Below, piece after piece: positions 10,548 through 18,944 of a DNA stretch of 64,000 nucleotides. The DNA comes from Pseudomonas libanensis (lineage in GTDB: Bacteria > Pseudomonadota > Gammaproteobacteria > Pseudomonadales > Pseudomonadaceae): positions 62,001 through 126,000 of the forward strand of contig NZ_JYLH01000008.1 in assembly GCF_001439685.1 (NCBI RefSeq). The letters are read 5' to 3'. Position numbers and translations under genes: made by a program. The notes under the pieces are model-generated. The model worked only from the letters and a program-made list of their open reading frames with translations. It was not told the origin of the DNA and searched no databases. Each line of letters opens with the position of its first letter. Position 1 is the stretch's first letter.

Positions 10548-13358
10548 ATGAGCCTGCCTGCAGCTTTTCTCAGCGACGTCGCACAACTGATCCCGAAAGA
10601 CCGTCGTTTCGACGACGCACTTTCCACCCTGGCCTTCGGCACCGACGCCAGCTTTTACCGCCTGATCCCACAGTTGGTGATCCGCGTGGAGTCAGAAGAC
10701 GAAGTGGTCGCACTGCTGCAACTGGCCCAGCGTGATCACGTGCCAGTGACCTTCCGTGCCGCCGGTACCAGCCTGTCCGGGCAGGCCATCAGCGACTCGG
10801 TGCTGATCGTGCTGGGGGACAATTGGAACCATCGCGAAATCCGCGGGCAAGGCACGCAGATACGCCTGCAACCGGGCGTCATAGGCGCCCAGGCCAACGC
10901 TTGGCTCGCGCCATTCGGGCGCAAGATCGGGCCGGACCCGGCGTCGATCAATGCCTGCAAGATTGGCGGTATCGTCGCCAACAATGCCAGTGGCATGTGC
11001 TGCGGCACGGCGCAGAATACCTACCACACCCTGGCGGGCATCCGCCTGGTACTGGCCGATGGCAGCCGCCTGGACACGGAAGACGCCGCCAGCGTGCAAG
11101 CCTTCCGCCAGACACACAGCACGCTGCTTGAACGCCTGGCCACATTGGGCCGTGAGACACGGGAAAATACTGAACTGGCGACAAAGATCCGCCACAAATA
11201 CCGTCTGAAAAATACCACCGGCCTTTCACTCAATGCCCTGGTGGATTTCGATGACCCGCTGGATATTCTCAGCCACCTGCTGGTGGGCTCTGAGGGCACC
11301 CTGGGGTTTATCAGTGCCGTCACCTACGACACGGTGGTCGATCACCCGAACAAAGCCTCGGCGCTGATCGTATTCCCGGATGTCGAGACGTGCTGCAACG
11401 CGGTAACGGTGCTGAAAACCCAGCCGGTTTCGGCGGTTGAACTGCTGGATCGACGCAGCATGCGCTCGGTGCAGAACAAGCCGGGCATGCCCGCATTCGT
11501 ACAACACTTATCGGAAAATGCCTGCGCACTGCTGATTGAATCCCGGGCCGCCTCGCCCTCATTACTGCACGAACAACTGACGCTGATCATGGCTTCCCTG
11601 GCGGCGTTTCCCGTAGAGAAACAGGTCGACTTCACCGAAGACCCCGTGGAAAACGCTCGCCTGTGGGCGATCCGCAAAGACACCTTCCCCGCTGTAGGCG
11701 CGGTGCGCAAAACCGGCACCACCGTGATCATCGAGGACGTCACCTTCCCGGTCGAGCAACTGGCGATCGGGGTGAACCGCTTGATCGAATTATTCGACAA
11801 ACATCACTACGACGAAGCCATCCTTTTCGGACACGCCCTGGAAGGCAATCTGCACTTTGTGTTCACCCAAGGTTTTAACAGCAGCGAAGAAGTCACGCGC
11901 TATCAAGCGTTCATGGATGATGTCGCGCAGTTGGTGGCGGTTGAATTCGGTGGCTCGCTGAAGGCCGAACATGGCACCGGCCGCAACATGGCGCCATTCG
12001 TCGAGCTGGAATGGGGCAGCGATGCCTATCAGCTGATGTGGCAACTCAAGCGCCTGCTCGACCCCAACGGCATTCTCAACCCGGATGTAGTGCTCAGCGA
12101 CGATCCGCAGATTCACCTCAAACACCTCAAGCCCTTGCCTGCCGCCGATGAGCTTGTGGACAAGTGCATTGAGTGTGGGTTCTGCGAGCCGGTGTGCCCG
12201 TCGAAGGGCCTTACGTTGAGCCCACGCCAACGCATCGTGATCTGGCGCGATATTCAGGCCAAGCAACGCGCGGGGGTCGACACCACTGAGCTGGAAGCGG
12301 CCTACCACTACCAAGGCATCGAGACCTGCGCCGCGACCGGGCTCTGCGCCCAACGCTGCCCTGTCGGTATCAACACCGGTGACCTGGTGAAAAAGCTGCG
12401 CAGCCGCGAGGCCGACCGTACGAAAACCGCCGAATGGCTTGCCAGCCATTTCTCCACGGCGCTGCAAGGCGCACGCTTTACGCTGCATGTCGCCAATGGT
12501 GCACGCATGCTGCTGGGGGCACCGCGCCTGGCGAAGTGGTCGGCCACGTTGACCAAATTGTCCAAAGGCCAGGTTCCGCAGTGGACCAACGCCATGCCTC
12601 AACCGGAAAAAGCCATTCGCTTCAGCCCAGCGGTGTCGGACGAGCGCCCGCGGGTGGTGTATCTGGCCGCCTGCGTCTCACGCGCCATGGGCCCGGCAGC
12701 CGGGGATAAAGAGCAGATGTCGCTGTATGATAAAACCCGCAATCTATTAGAAAAAGCCGGTTACCAAGTCGTATTCCCCGACAACCAAGACAGCCTGTGC
12801 TGCGGTCAGCCTTTCGCTTCCAAAGGTTACGCCGAGCAGGCTGAACACAAGCGCCAGGAACTGATAGGCGCCCTGCTCCACGCCAGCCGTGGCGGCCTTG
12901 ACCCGATCTACTGTGACACCAGCCCATGCACACTACGCCTGGTGCAAGATCTGGGCGACACACGCCTGGACCTCTATGACCCGGTGCGCTTCATCCGCAC
13001 CCACTTGATGGACCGCCTCGACTTCACCCCCCAGGAAGCGCCCATCGCCGTGCACGTCACCTGCAGTACCCAACACCTGGGCGAAAGCCAGGCGCTGATC
13101 GAACTGGCCCGGCGCTGCGCAAAAACCGTGGTGATCCCCGAAGGCATTCATTGCTGCGGCTTTGCCGGCGACAAAGGCTTTACCACCCCGGAACTCAACG
13201 CCCATTCCCTGCGCTCGCTCAAGGACGCCGTGCAACATTGCAGCGAAGGCATCTCCACCAGTCGCACCTGCGAGATAGGGCTGAGCCAGCATGGCGGCAT
13301 CGATTACCACGGTTTGGTGTACCTGGTAGACCGGGTCACCCGCGCACGCGCTCACTAA
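10548..13358 (+). CDS. lldE: FAD/Fe-S D-lactate dehydrogenase (Dld/LldE type)
   Basis: Membrane-associated, quinone-linked oxidation of D-lactate (or another 2-hydroxyacid) to the 2-oxoacid. The 936-residue fusion has an FAD_binding_4 domain (about 40-200), an FAD-oxidase C domain (to about 530) and a 4Fe-4S module with CIECGFCEPVCP (about 540) and CAATGLCAQRCPVG (about 593). Two CCG-type cysteine-rich domains follow, with CCGQPF (about 750) and CCGFAG (about 868). It follows lldP directly. In P. aeruginosa the L-lactate dehydrogenase gene lldD lies between these two, but here it is absent. Glycolate or 2-hydroxyglutarate are alternative substrates of the superfamily. Confidence 0.9.
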   Translation: MSLPAAFLSDVAQLIPKDRRFDDALSTLAFGTDASFYRLIPQLVIRVESEDEVVALLQLAQRDHVPVTFRAAGTSLSGQAISDSVLIVLGDNWNHREIRGQGTQIRLQPGVIGAQANAWLAPFGRKIGPDPASINACKIGGIVANNASGMCCGTAQNTYHTLAGIRLVLADGSRLDTEDAASVQAFRQTHSTLLERLATLGRETRENTELATKIRHKYRLKNTTGLSLNALVDFDDPLDILSHLLVGSEGTLGFISAVTYDTVVDHPNKASALIVFPDVETCCNAVTVLKTQPVSAVELLDRRSMRSVQNKPGMPAFVQHLSENACALLIESRAASPSLLHEQLTLIMASLAAFPVEKQVDFTEDPVENARLWAIRKDTFPAVGAVRKTGTTVIIEDVTFPVEQLAIGVNRLIELFDKHHYDEAILFGHALEGNLHFVFTQGFNSSEEVTRYQAFMDDVAQLVAVEFGGSLKAEHGTGRNMAPFVELEWGSDAYQLMWQLKRLLDPNGILNPDVVLSDDPQIHLKHLKPLPAADELVDKCIECGFCEPVCPSKGLTLSPRQRIVIWRDIQAKQRAGVDTTELEAAYHYQGIETCAATGLCAQRCPVGINTGDLVKKLRSREADRTKTAEWLASHFSTALQGARFTLHVANGARMLLGAPRLAKWSATLTKLSKGQVPQWTNAMPQPEKAIRFSPAVSDERPRVVYLAACVSRAMGPAAGDKEQMSLYDKTRNLLEKAGYQVVFPDNQDSLCCGQPFASKGYAEQAEHKRQELIGALLHASRGGLDPIYCDTSPCTLRLVQDLGDTRLDLYDPVRFIRTHLMDRLDFTPQEAPIAVHVTCSTQHLGESQALIELARRCAKTVVIPEGIHCCGFAGDKGFTTPELNAHSLRSLKDAVQHCSEGISTSRTCEIGLSQHGGIDYHGLVYLVDRVTRARAH

Positions 13359-13494
13359 CCCTGCAAAAAAACAGAACCCTGGCGCGCCAGCGCAGTCATC
13401 TGCATAGGCCTCGACAAACGAGGCTCATCAGTGATGTCGCTGGCAGCGGTTGAACGCCAGCAGCGTCGAGCCCTTTTGCGCAAGGAGATACCCT

Positions 13495-13776
13495 ATGAAG
13501 CGTTCCGCTCTTGCTGGCTTGTTTATTACCGCTGCGATGCTCGCCTCACCTGCTTTTGCCGCTGGCGAGCCTGATCTGTGCAAGATCAACCTGGACAAAA
13601 TCAACAACGGCAAAGCCCTGCTCGCCACCGACACCAGCGGCAAAAGCGGCGAAATAGACACCGCCGTGTCCCAGGCCAAGGCAGCTCATGCAGCCGGTGA
13701 TGACAAGAAGTGCATCGAAATCACCTCCAAAGCCCTGCAAGACCTGCAAAACAGCGACAAAGGCGGTCAGCAATAA
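13495..13776 (+). CDS. Small secreted hypothetical protein
   Basis: A 93-residue protein with a clear signal peptide (MKRSALAGLFITAAMLASPAFA, probable cut after AFA). The mature part is helical and Ala/Lys/Asp-rich and ends HAAGDDKKCIEITSKALQDL. It has two cysteines (CKINLDKI and KKCIEI) that could form a disulfide in the periplasm. The ribosome site AAGGAG precedes the ATG at 13495. I do not recognise a functional family beyond similar small pseudomonad periplasmic proteins. It lies between the lactate operon and tmRNA. Confidence 0.85.
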   Translation: MKRSALAGLFITAAMLASPAFAAGEPDLCKINLDKINNGKALLATDTSGKSGEIDTAVSQAKAAHAAGDDKKCIEITSKALQDLQNSDKGGQQ

Positions 13777-13877
13777 GCCATCCCTGCGGAAGGTCACCTA
13801 CGGGTTGGCCTTCCGTGACCATTTGACGTACACTACACAGGCTTGTCACTCACTGAGAAACAACGAGTTACAAGCAC

Positions 13878-14274
13878 GGGGCCGTTTAGGATTCGACGCC
13901 GGTTGCGAAACTTTAGGTGCATGCCGAGTTGGTAACAGAACTCGTAAATCCACTGTTGCAACTTCTTATAGTTGCCAATGACGAAAACTACGGCCAGGAA
14001 TTCGCTCTCGCTGCGTAAGCAGCCTTAGCCCTGAGCTTCTGGTACCTTCGGGTCCAGCAATCACCAGGGGATGTCTGTAAACCCAAAGTGATTGTCATAT
14101 AGAACAGAATCGCCGTGCAGTACGTTGTGGACGAAGCGGCTAAAACTCACACAACTCGCCCAAAGCACCCTGCCCTTCGGGTCGCTGAGGGTTAACTTAA
14201 TAGAAACGGCTACGCATGTAGTACCGACAGCGGAGTACTGGCGGACGGGGGTTCAAATCCCCCCGGCTCCACCA
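13878..14274 (+). ncRNA. ssrA: tmRNA (SsrA RNA)
   Basis: Rescues stalled ribosomes with SmpB and tags the nascent peptide. The tRNA-like ends are GGGGCCG (5') and CGGCUCC-A-CCA (3', 14264-14274), with a T-arm GGGTTCAAATCCC and the D-loop-like GGATTCGACGCCGG. The tag frame begins at GCC (13974) and reads ANDENYGQEFALAA-stop (13974-14018), the pseudomonad tag with its LAA protease signal. CCA is encoded. The pseudoknot-rich middle runs to about 14200. Its 3' end is a classic integration site for islands, and accessory genes do follow it. Confidence 0.98.
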
Positions 14275-14290
14275 ATTCGAAGCATCGACA

Positions 14291-14360
14291 GAACCCGCCT
14301 AGTGCGGGTTTTGTTGTTTCTGGGGTTTAAAAGGCCCGTCAGTCGGGCCTTCGGATTTTT
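14291..14360 (+). terminator. Tandem terminators after ssrA
   Basis: First hairpin AACCCGC/GCGGGTT followed by TTGTTGTTT (14291-14320). Second hairpin AAGGCCCG/CGGGCCTT followed by CGGATTTTT (14331-14360). Together they should end the ssrA transcript. The stretch from 14361 to 14518 shows nothing else I can name. Confidence 0.85.
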
Positions 14361-14518
14361 CCTTCAACATTTCGCGCCATTGATGAACTGGCGCACCCTC
14401 CTCCATCACGCTAAATTTTCCTCGTCGCTGCTCATCAGCGACCGGCTTTGACAGGCCGAAAAGTGTAACCTTCACACCCCTTGGTAAAGCGGCATGCACC
14501 ATGCATTCCGACTCGTTC

Positions 14519-14653
14519 ATGGCGGCTGTGCGTGGGGCATCTTCGGGTGCGCCGGGTTCCTACACTTCCGGTCTGTCAACCTGCGTACAGCTGCCACCCA
14601 ATCCTGTTTGACAGCAGGGGTGGTAGCTCCTTAAACAGTGTGGGAGCTTCCTC
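14519..14653 (+). promoter_or_regulatory. Structured 5' leader, candidate riboswitch-like element (copy A)
   Basis: An 81-nt block (14519-14599) matches the block at 33862-33942 without gaps. Predicted fold: P1 14521-14532 with 14584-14595 (12 pairs including two GU), P2 GGGGCAU/GUGCGCC capped by a cUUCGg loop, and P3 CCGGG/UCCGG, together a three-way junction. The 3' strand of P1 can instead pair over 11 bases (14589-14599 with 14618-14628). The segment 14625-14630 (AGCTCC) can pair with the Shine-Dalgarno GGAGCT (14643-14648) of the next gene. These three pairings are mutually exclusive, the logic of a translational riboswitch. The ligand is unknown. Confidence 0.6.
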
Positions 14654-14923
14654 ATGAAAAAGATTACCCCCAATCCTCCAACGACCCTCTTTACCCTCGC
14701 CCCAGACATACCCGCCGAAACCCTGCTGGTCCAAGCCAGTGAAACCCTCGCTTCGCTGAACGCTATGACAACAGATCTGGCATTTGAGCTAGAGGGCTCG
14801 CACCGCCACAAGCTGCTGGCTGCTCAGCAACTCGTCGTTTTGGGTGAGTTGTTACTGGAGAGGGTGCTGGATACGCTGACATTCGCAGGCAGTACGCAAG
14901 TGTCCAATTGCGAGCACACATAG
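14654..14923 (+). CDS. DUF6124 (formerly DUF3077) family protein
   Basis: An 89-residue helical protein with the family pattern PNPPTTLFTLAPDIPAETLLVQASETLASL...TTDLAFELEGSHRHKLLAAQQLVVLGELL. No signal peptide or membrane segment is visible. Function is unknown; the family is common in Pseudomonas, often in several copies. Its ATG (14654) sits 7 bases behind a Shine-Dalgarno GGAG that can be hidden in a hairpin of the structured leader (14519-14653), which suggests ligand- or condition-controlled translation. Confidence 0.85.
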   Translation: MKKITPNPPTTLFTLAPDIPAETLLVQASETLASLNAMTTDLAFELEGSHRHKLLAAQQLVVLGELLLERVLDTLTFAGSTQVSNCEHT

Positions 14924-15212
14924 AGCGCTGCCTCGTGCGAAAGGTTTTTATGGTTCAGCTGAGTTGGGCGTCCCTTCATATTGACTTTTATCTTGACAAC
15001 TGGTTATCTCGATAAAGATCGTAGCGCTCCGCTCGTTGTGCGCAGCCCAGGCGCCGAGGGCCGGTTTCACCGGCCCTCGGCGCCTGGGCTGCATAATGAC
15101 TATGCATTTCGTCGGCTAAAGCCTTGCAGCCACTGCTCTTCACCTGTAACTGCGTCAACTGGGTGTGCTAACCTTTAGTCCAAGTCTATTCACTCTTATG
15201 GGTACTTTCGCC
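14924..15212 (+). other. Intergenic region with promoter and a 24-bp perfect hairpin
   Basis: A promoter-like pair TTGACT (14981-14986), 17-base spacer, TTATCT (15004-15009) is followed by a perfect inverted repeat at 15042-15092. Its 24-bp GC-rich arms (starting GCAGCCCAGGCGCC) surround a 3-base loop TTC. No T-run follows, so it is not a standard terminator. It may be the core of a small RNA or a relic of a mobile element. No protein gene is evident before 15198/15213. Confidence 0.7.
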
Positions 15213-15419
15213 ATGGTCAACGACCACCAGCATTCAAAAGACCTTAGCTTTGCGGAAATGATGAGCCTTAAAAGCAGCTCACGTGACCGCCAAGTTGATG
15301 CTGTCTATGCAGCGGCCCCCGAGGTGCTTGAAATGGCTGCTGCCCGCGCCAAAGCCGTTCTTCGCGGCAATTCTGGTTCAATCGCCCGCCCACAACGATT
15401 TTCTGCGCTTAGCAACTGA
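15213..15419 (+). CDS. Small protein coupled to a nucleotidyltransferase-fold gene (antitoxin-like)
   Basis: A 68-residue polar protein (MVNDHQHSKDLSFAEMMSLKSSSRDRQVDAVYAAAPE...). It lacks a signal peptide and has no domain I recognise; the middle is helical and Ala-rich. An alternative ATG lies at 15198. Its stop overlaps the next start as TGATG (15417-15421), so both are translationally coupled. Small gene first, larger enzyme-like gene second is typical of toxin-antitoxin and type IV (AbiE-like) pairs, but the role is inferred only from this layout. Confidence 0.7.
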   Translation: MVNDHQHSKDLSFAEMMSLKSSSRDRQVDAVYAAAPEVLEMAAARAKAVLRGNSGSIARPQRFSALSN

Positions 15420-16306
15420 TGCCTGAAGCGGTAAGCGAAGATACTCCGTTCGCCCTGCTTGAACGTTCAGAGCTCTTCGCTTTCCTCCTCGATCTAATTC
15501 AACGCGTCTACCGCCCCTCAATTCAATCAGCTGTCACCGACTACGGCCTCGTTATCGTAGGAGGGCAATCGCTCACGCTTTGGGCCCGGCAATACCTCAT
15601 CGACGAAATGACAGGCGAGGATGTCGGATTCATCACCAGCGACGACCTAGACTTTATCGGCAAGCCTAACTCTATTGATTATTGCGCACGCGTGATGGGC
15701 GTCCCTTTTCGCAAAGCGAAGATGGACGACAACACGATAAATATTGCCGCCGCGTACATTGACTGGGTTGACGGTAAAGAGGTCATCGTCGATATCCTGG
15801 AAATGGACAGCGTAGGGGGGGCGCCCAAAAAAGAGATTTTCAAGTATTTATCCGTCCTGGATATCGAAGGTGTGCAGGTCGCCGTCATCGACCCCATCAC
15901 GTGTTTAAAGTCCCGTTTGTTCAATCTATTCGCTTACTGGCAGGATCGAAAGCACCGGGAGTCAGTGCGAGTGAAGATCGCCCTACGCGCATCGAACCAC
16001 TACCTGCGCGACTTGCTGGTTCATGATGGGTATCGAGTCATATCAGAGCATATCCATCGAATTAAGGCCTTGGCCCTGACACCGCTCGGCAAGCGTGTTT
16101 ATGTCGAATATGGAATCGACGTGCTGGACGCCATCCCCTACGATCCGGCGCTGTTTCCAGCGGCCTACATGGATCGGGAACGACCGAACATGCTCCGCCA
16201 AATTGGTGATGTACGCCGACGGAAGTTAATTCAGTACCAACGATTCGCTTGTGGCCCTATCCACCCTAGCCATCTTCAGCCCGCTGCAGAGAACGATCCA
16301 AGATAA
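15419..16306 (+). CDS. Nucleotidyltransferase-fold protein (MNT/AbiEii-like), hypothetical
   Basis: A 295-residue protein with the signature of the DNA polymerase beta-like nucleotidyltransferase superfamily: LVIVGGQSLTLWARQYL (GG/S motif, about residue 42), TSDDLDFIG (DxD pair, about 77) and a third acidic strand EVIVDILEMD (about 120). The C-terminal half is helical. AbiEii-type toxins share this core, but similarity is by motif only. It overlaps the upstream small gene by one base. The last 20 residues overlap an antisense frame and read as low-complexity, so the 3' end may sit at a recombination junction. Likely a stress or phage-defence cassette; function not proven. Confidence 0.75.
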   Translation: MPEAVSEDTPFALLERSELFAFLLDLIQRVYRPSIQSAVTDYGLVIVGGQSLTLWARQYLIDEMTGEDVGFITSDDLDFIGKPNSIDYCARVMGVPFRKAKMDDNTINIAAAYIDWVDGKEVIVDILEMDSVGGAPKKEIFKYLSVLDIEGVQVAVIDPITCLKSRLFNLFAYWQDRKHRESVRVKIALRASNHYLRDLLVHDGYRVISEHIHRIKALALTPLGKRVYVEYGIDVLDAIPYDPALFPAAYMDRERPNMLRQIGDVRRRKLIQYQRFACGPIHPSHLQPAAENDPR

Positions 16307-16490
16307 AGGAATCGGGACGACGCAAAACACTCGCGCTGTCATGGCCTCGACTCATCTTGCCTACAGCTTCAACCACCAAAATCTGATCTTCCCCCGTGCC
16401 ACTATCAAACAAGGTACATTTACGCCCATCGAGCACGATCAGCAGTGCCGGAATGGAGCGACCAGGCCGGCTTGAAAGGGAATTGGGGTT

Positions 16491-18857
16491 ATGGACAAAA
16501 AGTCGCTTTCCGAGCGGGACATCTGCAGCAAGTACATCGCCCCAGCCGTTCAGCAAGCTGGATGGGACATGCACAAGCAGGTGCGCGAGGAAGTCAGCTT
16601 TACCAAAGGCCGCATTATCGTCCGGGGCAAACTTCACAGCCGTGGCGAAGCACGCCGTGCAGACTTCATCCTCTACCACCTGGCCAACCTGCCTATCGCT
16701 GTAATCGAGGCGAAGGACAACAGGCACTCCGTCGGCTCCGGCATGCAGCAAGCCCTGGGCTATGCAGAGGCGCTGGACGTACCGTTCGTATTTTCCAGCA
16801 ATGGCGATGGTTTCCTGTTTCATGACCGCAGTGGCACAGGCGGCCAAGTAGAAACCGAACTCACCCTCGATCAATTCCCCAGCCCCACCGAACTCTGGCA
16901 GCGCTACTGCCAGTGGAAGGGGCTGGATAATACCGCCCAGCACAAGATCGAAGCGCCCTACTACGACGACGGCTCCGGGCGCATGCCGCGCTATTACCAG
17001 ATGAATGCCATCAACCGCACCGTCGAGGCTGTGGCGCGCGGTCAAGACCGTATCCTGCTGGTGATGGCTACGGGCACCGGCAAGACCTACACAGCCTTCC
17101 AAATCATCTGGCGGCTGTGGAAATCGAAACAGAAGAAACGCATCCTGTTTCTGGCCGACCGCAACATCCTGGTCGACCAGACCAAAAACAACGACTTCAA
17201 GCCCTTCGGCCAGGCGATGACCAAAATCGCCAAACGCCAGATCGATACCTCCTACGAAATCTACCTGTCGCTCTATCAGGCCGTCACCGGCACTGATGAA
17301 GAGATGAACATCTACAAGCAGTTCTCCCGCGACTTCTTCGACCTGATCGTGATCGACGAATGCCACCGTGGCAGCGCCGCCGAGGATTCCGCCTGGCGTG
17401 AAATCCTCGACTATTTCTCCAGTGCCACCCATGTCGGCCTTACCGCCACACCGAAGGAGACCAAAGAGGTATCCAGCATCACCTACTTCGGTGAACCGAT
17501 TTACAGCTACACCTTGAAGCAAGGCATCGAAGACGGCTTTCTCGCCCCCTACAAAGTGGTGCGTATCGACTTCGATAAAGACCTGCAAGGCTGGCGGCCG
17601 CCCAAAGGCATGCTCGATAAGAATGGCGAGCTGATCGAAGACCGCATCTACAACCTCAAGGATATGGACCGTACCCTGGTTATCGAGGCACGCACCCAAC
17701 TGGTGGCGCAGAAGGTCACCGAACTCCTCAAGGCCACCGATCCGTTTCAGAAAACCATCGTCTTCTGCGACGACATCAACCACGCCGAGCGCATGCGCCA
17801 AGCCCTGGTCAACCTCAACCCTGAGCGCGTGGCCGAGAATCGCAAATACGTCATGCGCATCACCGGCGATGACCAGGAAGGCAAGGCCGAACTGGATAAC
17901 TTCATCAACCCGGAAGAACGCTACCCGGTGATTGCCACCACCAGCAAGTTGATGACCACCGGCGTCGATGCTCAGACCTGCAAGCTGATCGTGCTCGACC
18001 AGCACATCAAATCGATGACCGAGTTCAAGCAAATCATCGGTCGAGGTACTCGCATCAACGAGGACTACGGCAAATACTGGTTCACCATCATGGACTTCAA
18101 AAAAGCCACCGAGCTGTTTGCCGACCCAGCCTTCGACGGCAACCCGGTGGTGATCTACGCCCCAGAAGTTGATGACTCCCCCGTACCACCGGATGACCCG
18201 TTTGCCGACGAAGATGGCATCAGCGCAGGCAACGATAACGAGGGCGATGACCTGGATTTTACCGGCGAAGATGAGGGCAAAAAACGCATCAAGTATGTCA
18301 TCGACAACGTCCCGATTTATGTCATCGCCGAGCGTGTGCAGTACTACGGCCCGGACGGCCGACTGATCACCGAATCACTGCACGACTACACCCGCACCTG
18401 CGTGCAAAAGCAGTTCGCTTCACTGGATGATTTCCTCCGGCGCTGGACTGATGCCGAGCAAAAGAAAGTCATCATCGAGGAAATGGCCATCCAGGGTGTG
18501 ATGTGGGAAGCCTTGGCCGAAGAGGTGGAAAAGAAACAGGGCAAACCGCTCGATCCGTTCGACCTGATCTGCCACGTCGCCTTCGATCAGCCTGCCCTAT
18601 CAAGGCGTGAGCGAGCCGAGCAGGTGAAAAAGCGCAACTATTTCGCCAAGTATTCTGGCGCAGCACGCCAGGTGCTGGAGGCGTTGCTGGATAAATACGC
18701 CGATACCGGTATCGAGCATATTGAGGACATCAAAATCCTCCAGCTCGACCCTTTTAGCCAGTTCGGAGCCCCCATCGAGCTGGTCAAGGCCTTTGGCGGT
18801 AAGGCTGGCTACAACAAGGCTATACATGAGCTGGAAGACGAACTTTACGCAAGCTAA
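16491..18857 (+). CDS. hsdR: Type I restriction enzyme, R subunit (HsdR, EcoEI-like)
   Basis: Motor and nuclease subunit that cuts unmodified DNA after translocation. The 788 residues contain an N-terminal HSDR_N nuclease region with the E-x-K core [10 protein letters not shown] (about 75), helicase Walker A MATGTGKT (about 191), the DEAD-type box VIDECHRG (about 287), TATPKET (about 312) and the late motif [12 protein letters not shown] (about 515). An EcoEI-type C-terminal domain follows from about 620. The length suits the shorter EcoEI class. hsdR-hsdM-hsdS lie in order on one strand and look intact. RBS AAAGGGAATTGGGG precedes the ATG. Confidence 0.95.
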   Translation: MDKKSLSERDICSKYIAPAVQQAGWDMHKQVREEVSFTKGRIIVRGKLHSRGEARRADFILYHLANLPIAVIEAKDNRHSVGSGMQQALGYAEALDVPFVFSSNGDGFLFHDRSGTGGQVETELTLDQFPSPTELWQRYCQWKGLDNTAQHKIEAPYYDDGSGRMPRYYQMNAINRTVEAVARGQDRILLVMATGTGKTYTAFQIIWRLWKSKQKKRILFLADRNILVDQTKNNDFKPFGQAMTKIAKRQIDTSYEIYLSLYQAVTGTDEEMNIYKQFSRDFFDLIVIDECHRGSAAEDSAWREILDYFSSATHVGLTATPKETKEVSSITYFGEPIYSYTLKQGIEDGFLAPYKVVRIDFDKDLQGWRPPKGMLDKNGELIEDRIYNLKDMDRTLVIEARTQLVAQKVTELLKATDPFQKTIVFCDDINHAERMRQALVNLNPERVAENRKYVMRITGDDQEGKAELDNFINPEERYPVIATTSKLMTTGVDAQTCKLIVLDQHIKSMTEFKQIIGRGTRINEDYGKYWFTIMDFKKATELFADPAFDGNPVVIYAPEVDDSPVPPDDPFADEDGISAGNDNEGDDLDFTGEDEGKKRIKYVIDNVPIYVIAERVQYYGPDGRLITESLHDYTRTCVQKQFASLDDFLRRWTDAEQKKVIIEEMAIQGVMWEALAEEVEKKQGKPLDPFDLICHVAFDQPALSRRERAEQVKKRNYFAKYSGAARQVLEALLDKYADTGIEHIEDIKILQLDPFSQFGAPIELVKAFGGKAGYNKAIHELEDELYAS

Positions 18858-18944
18858 GGGCTAAACACCGACGACATGCCAAAGCAGTGGCCCCCACTAT
18901 CCGGTAGAATTTCGCCCCCTTGCGGTACGCGTTGAGAGAACTTC

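Noticed and set aside
16266-18032. Long minus-strand frame opposite hsdR as a full gene
   Set aside because: Most of it is antisense of hsdR; only the last 215 bases outside hsdR look coding-like and are listed as a finding.
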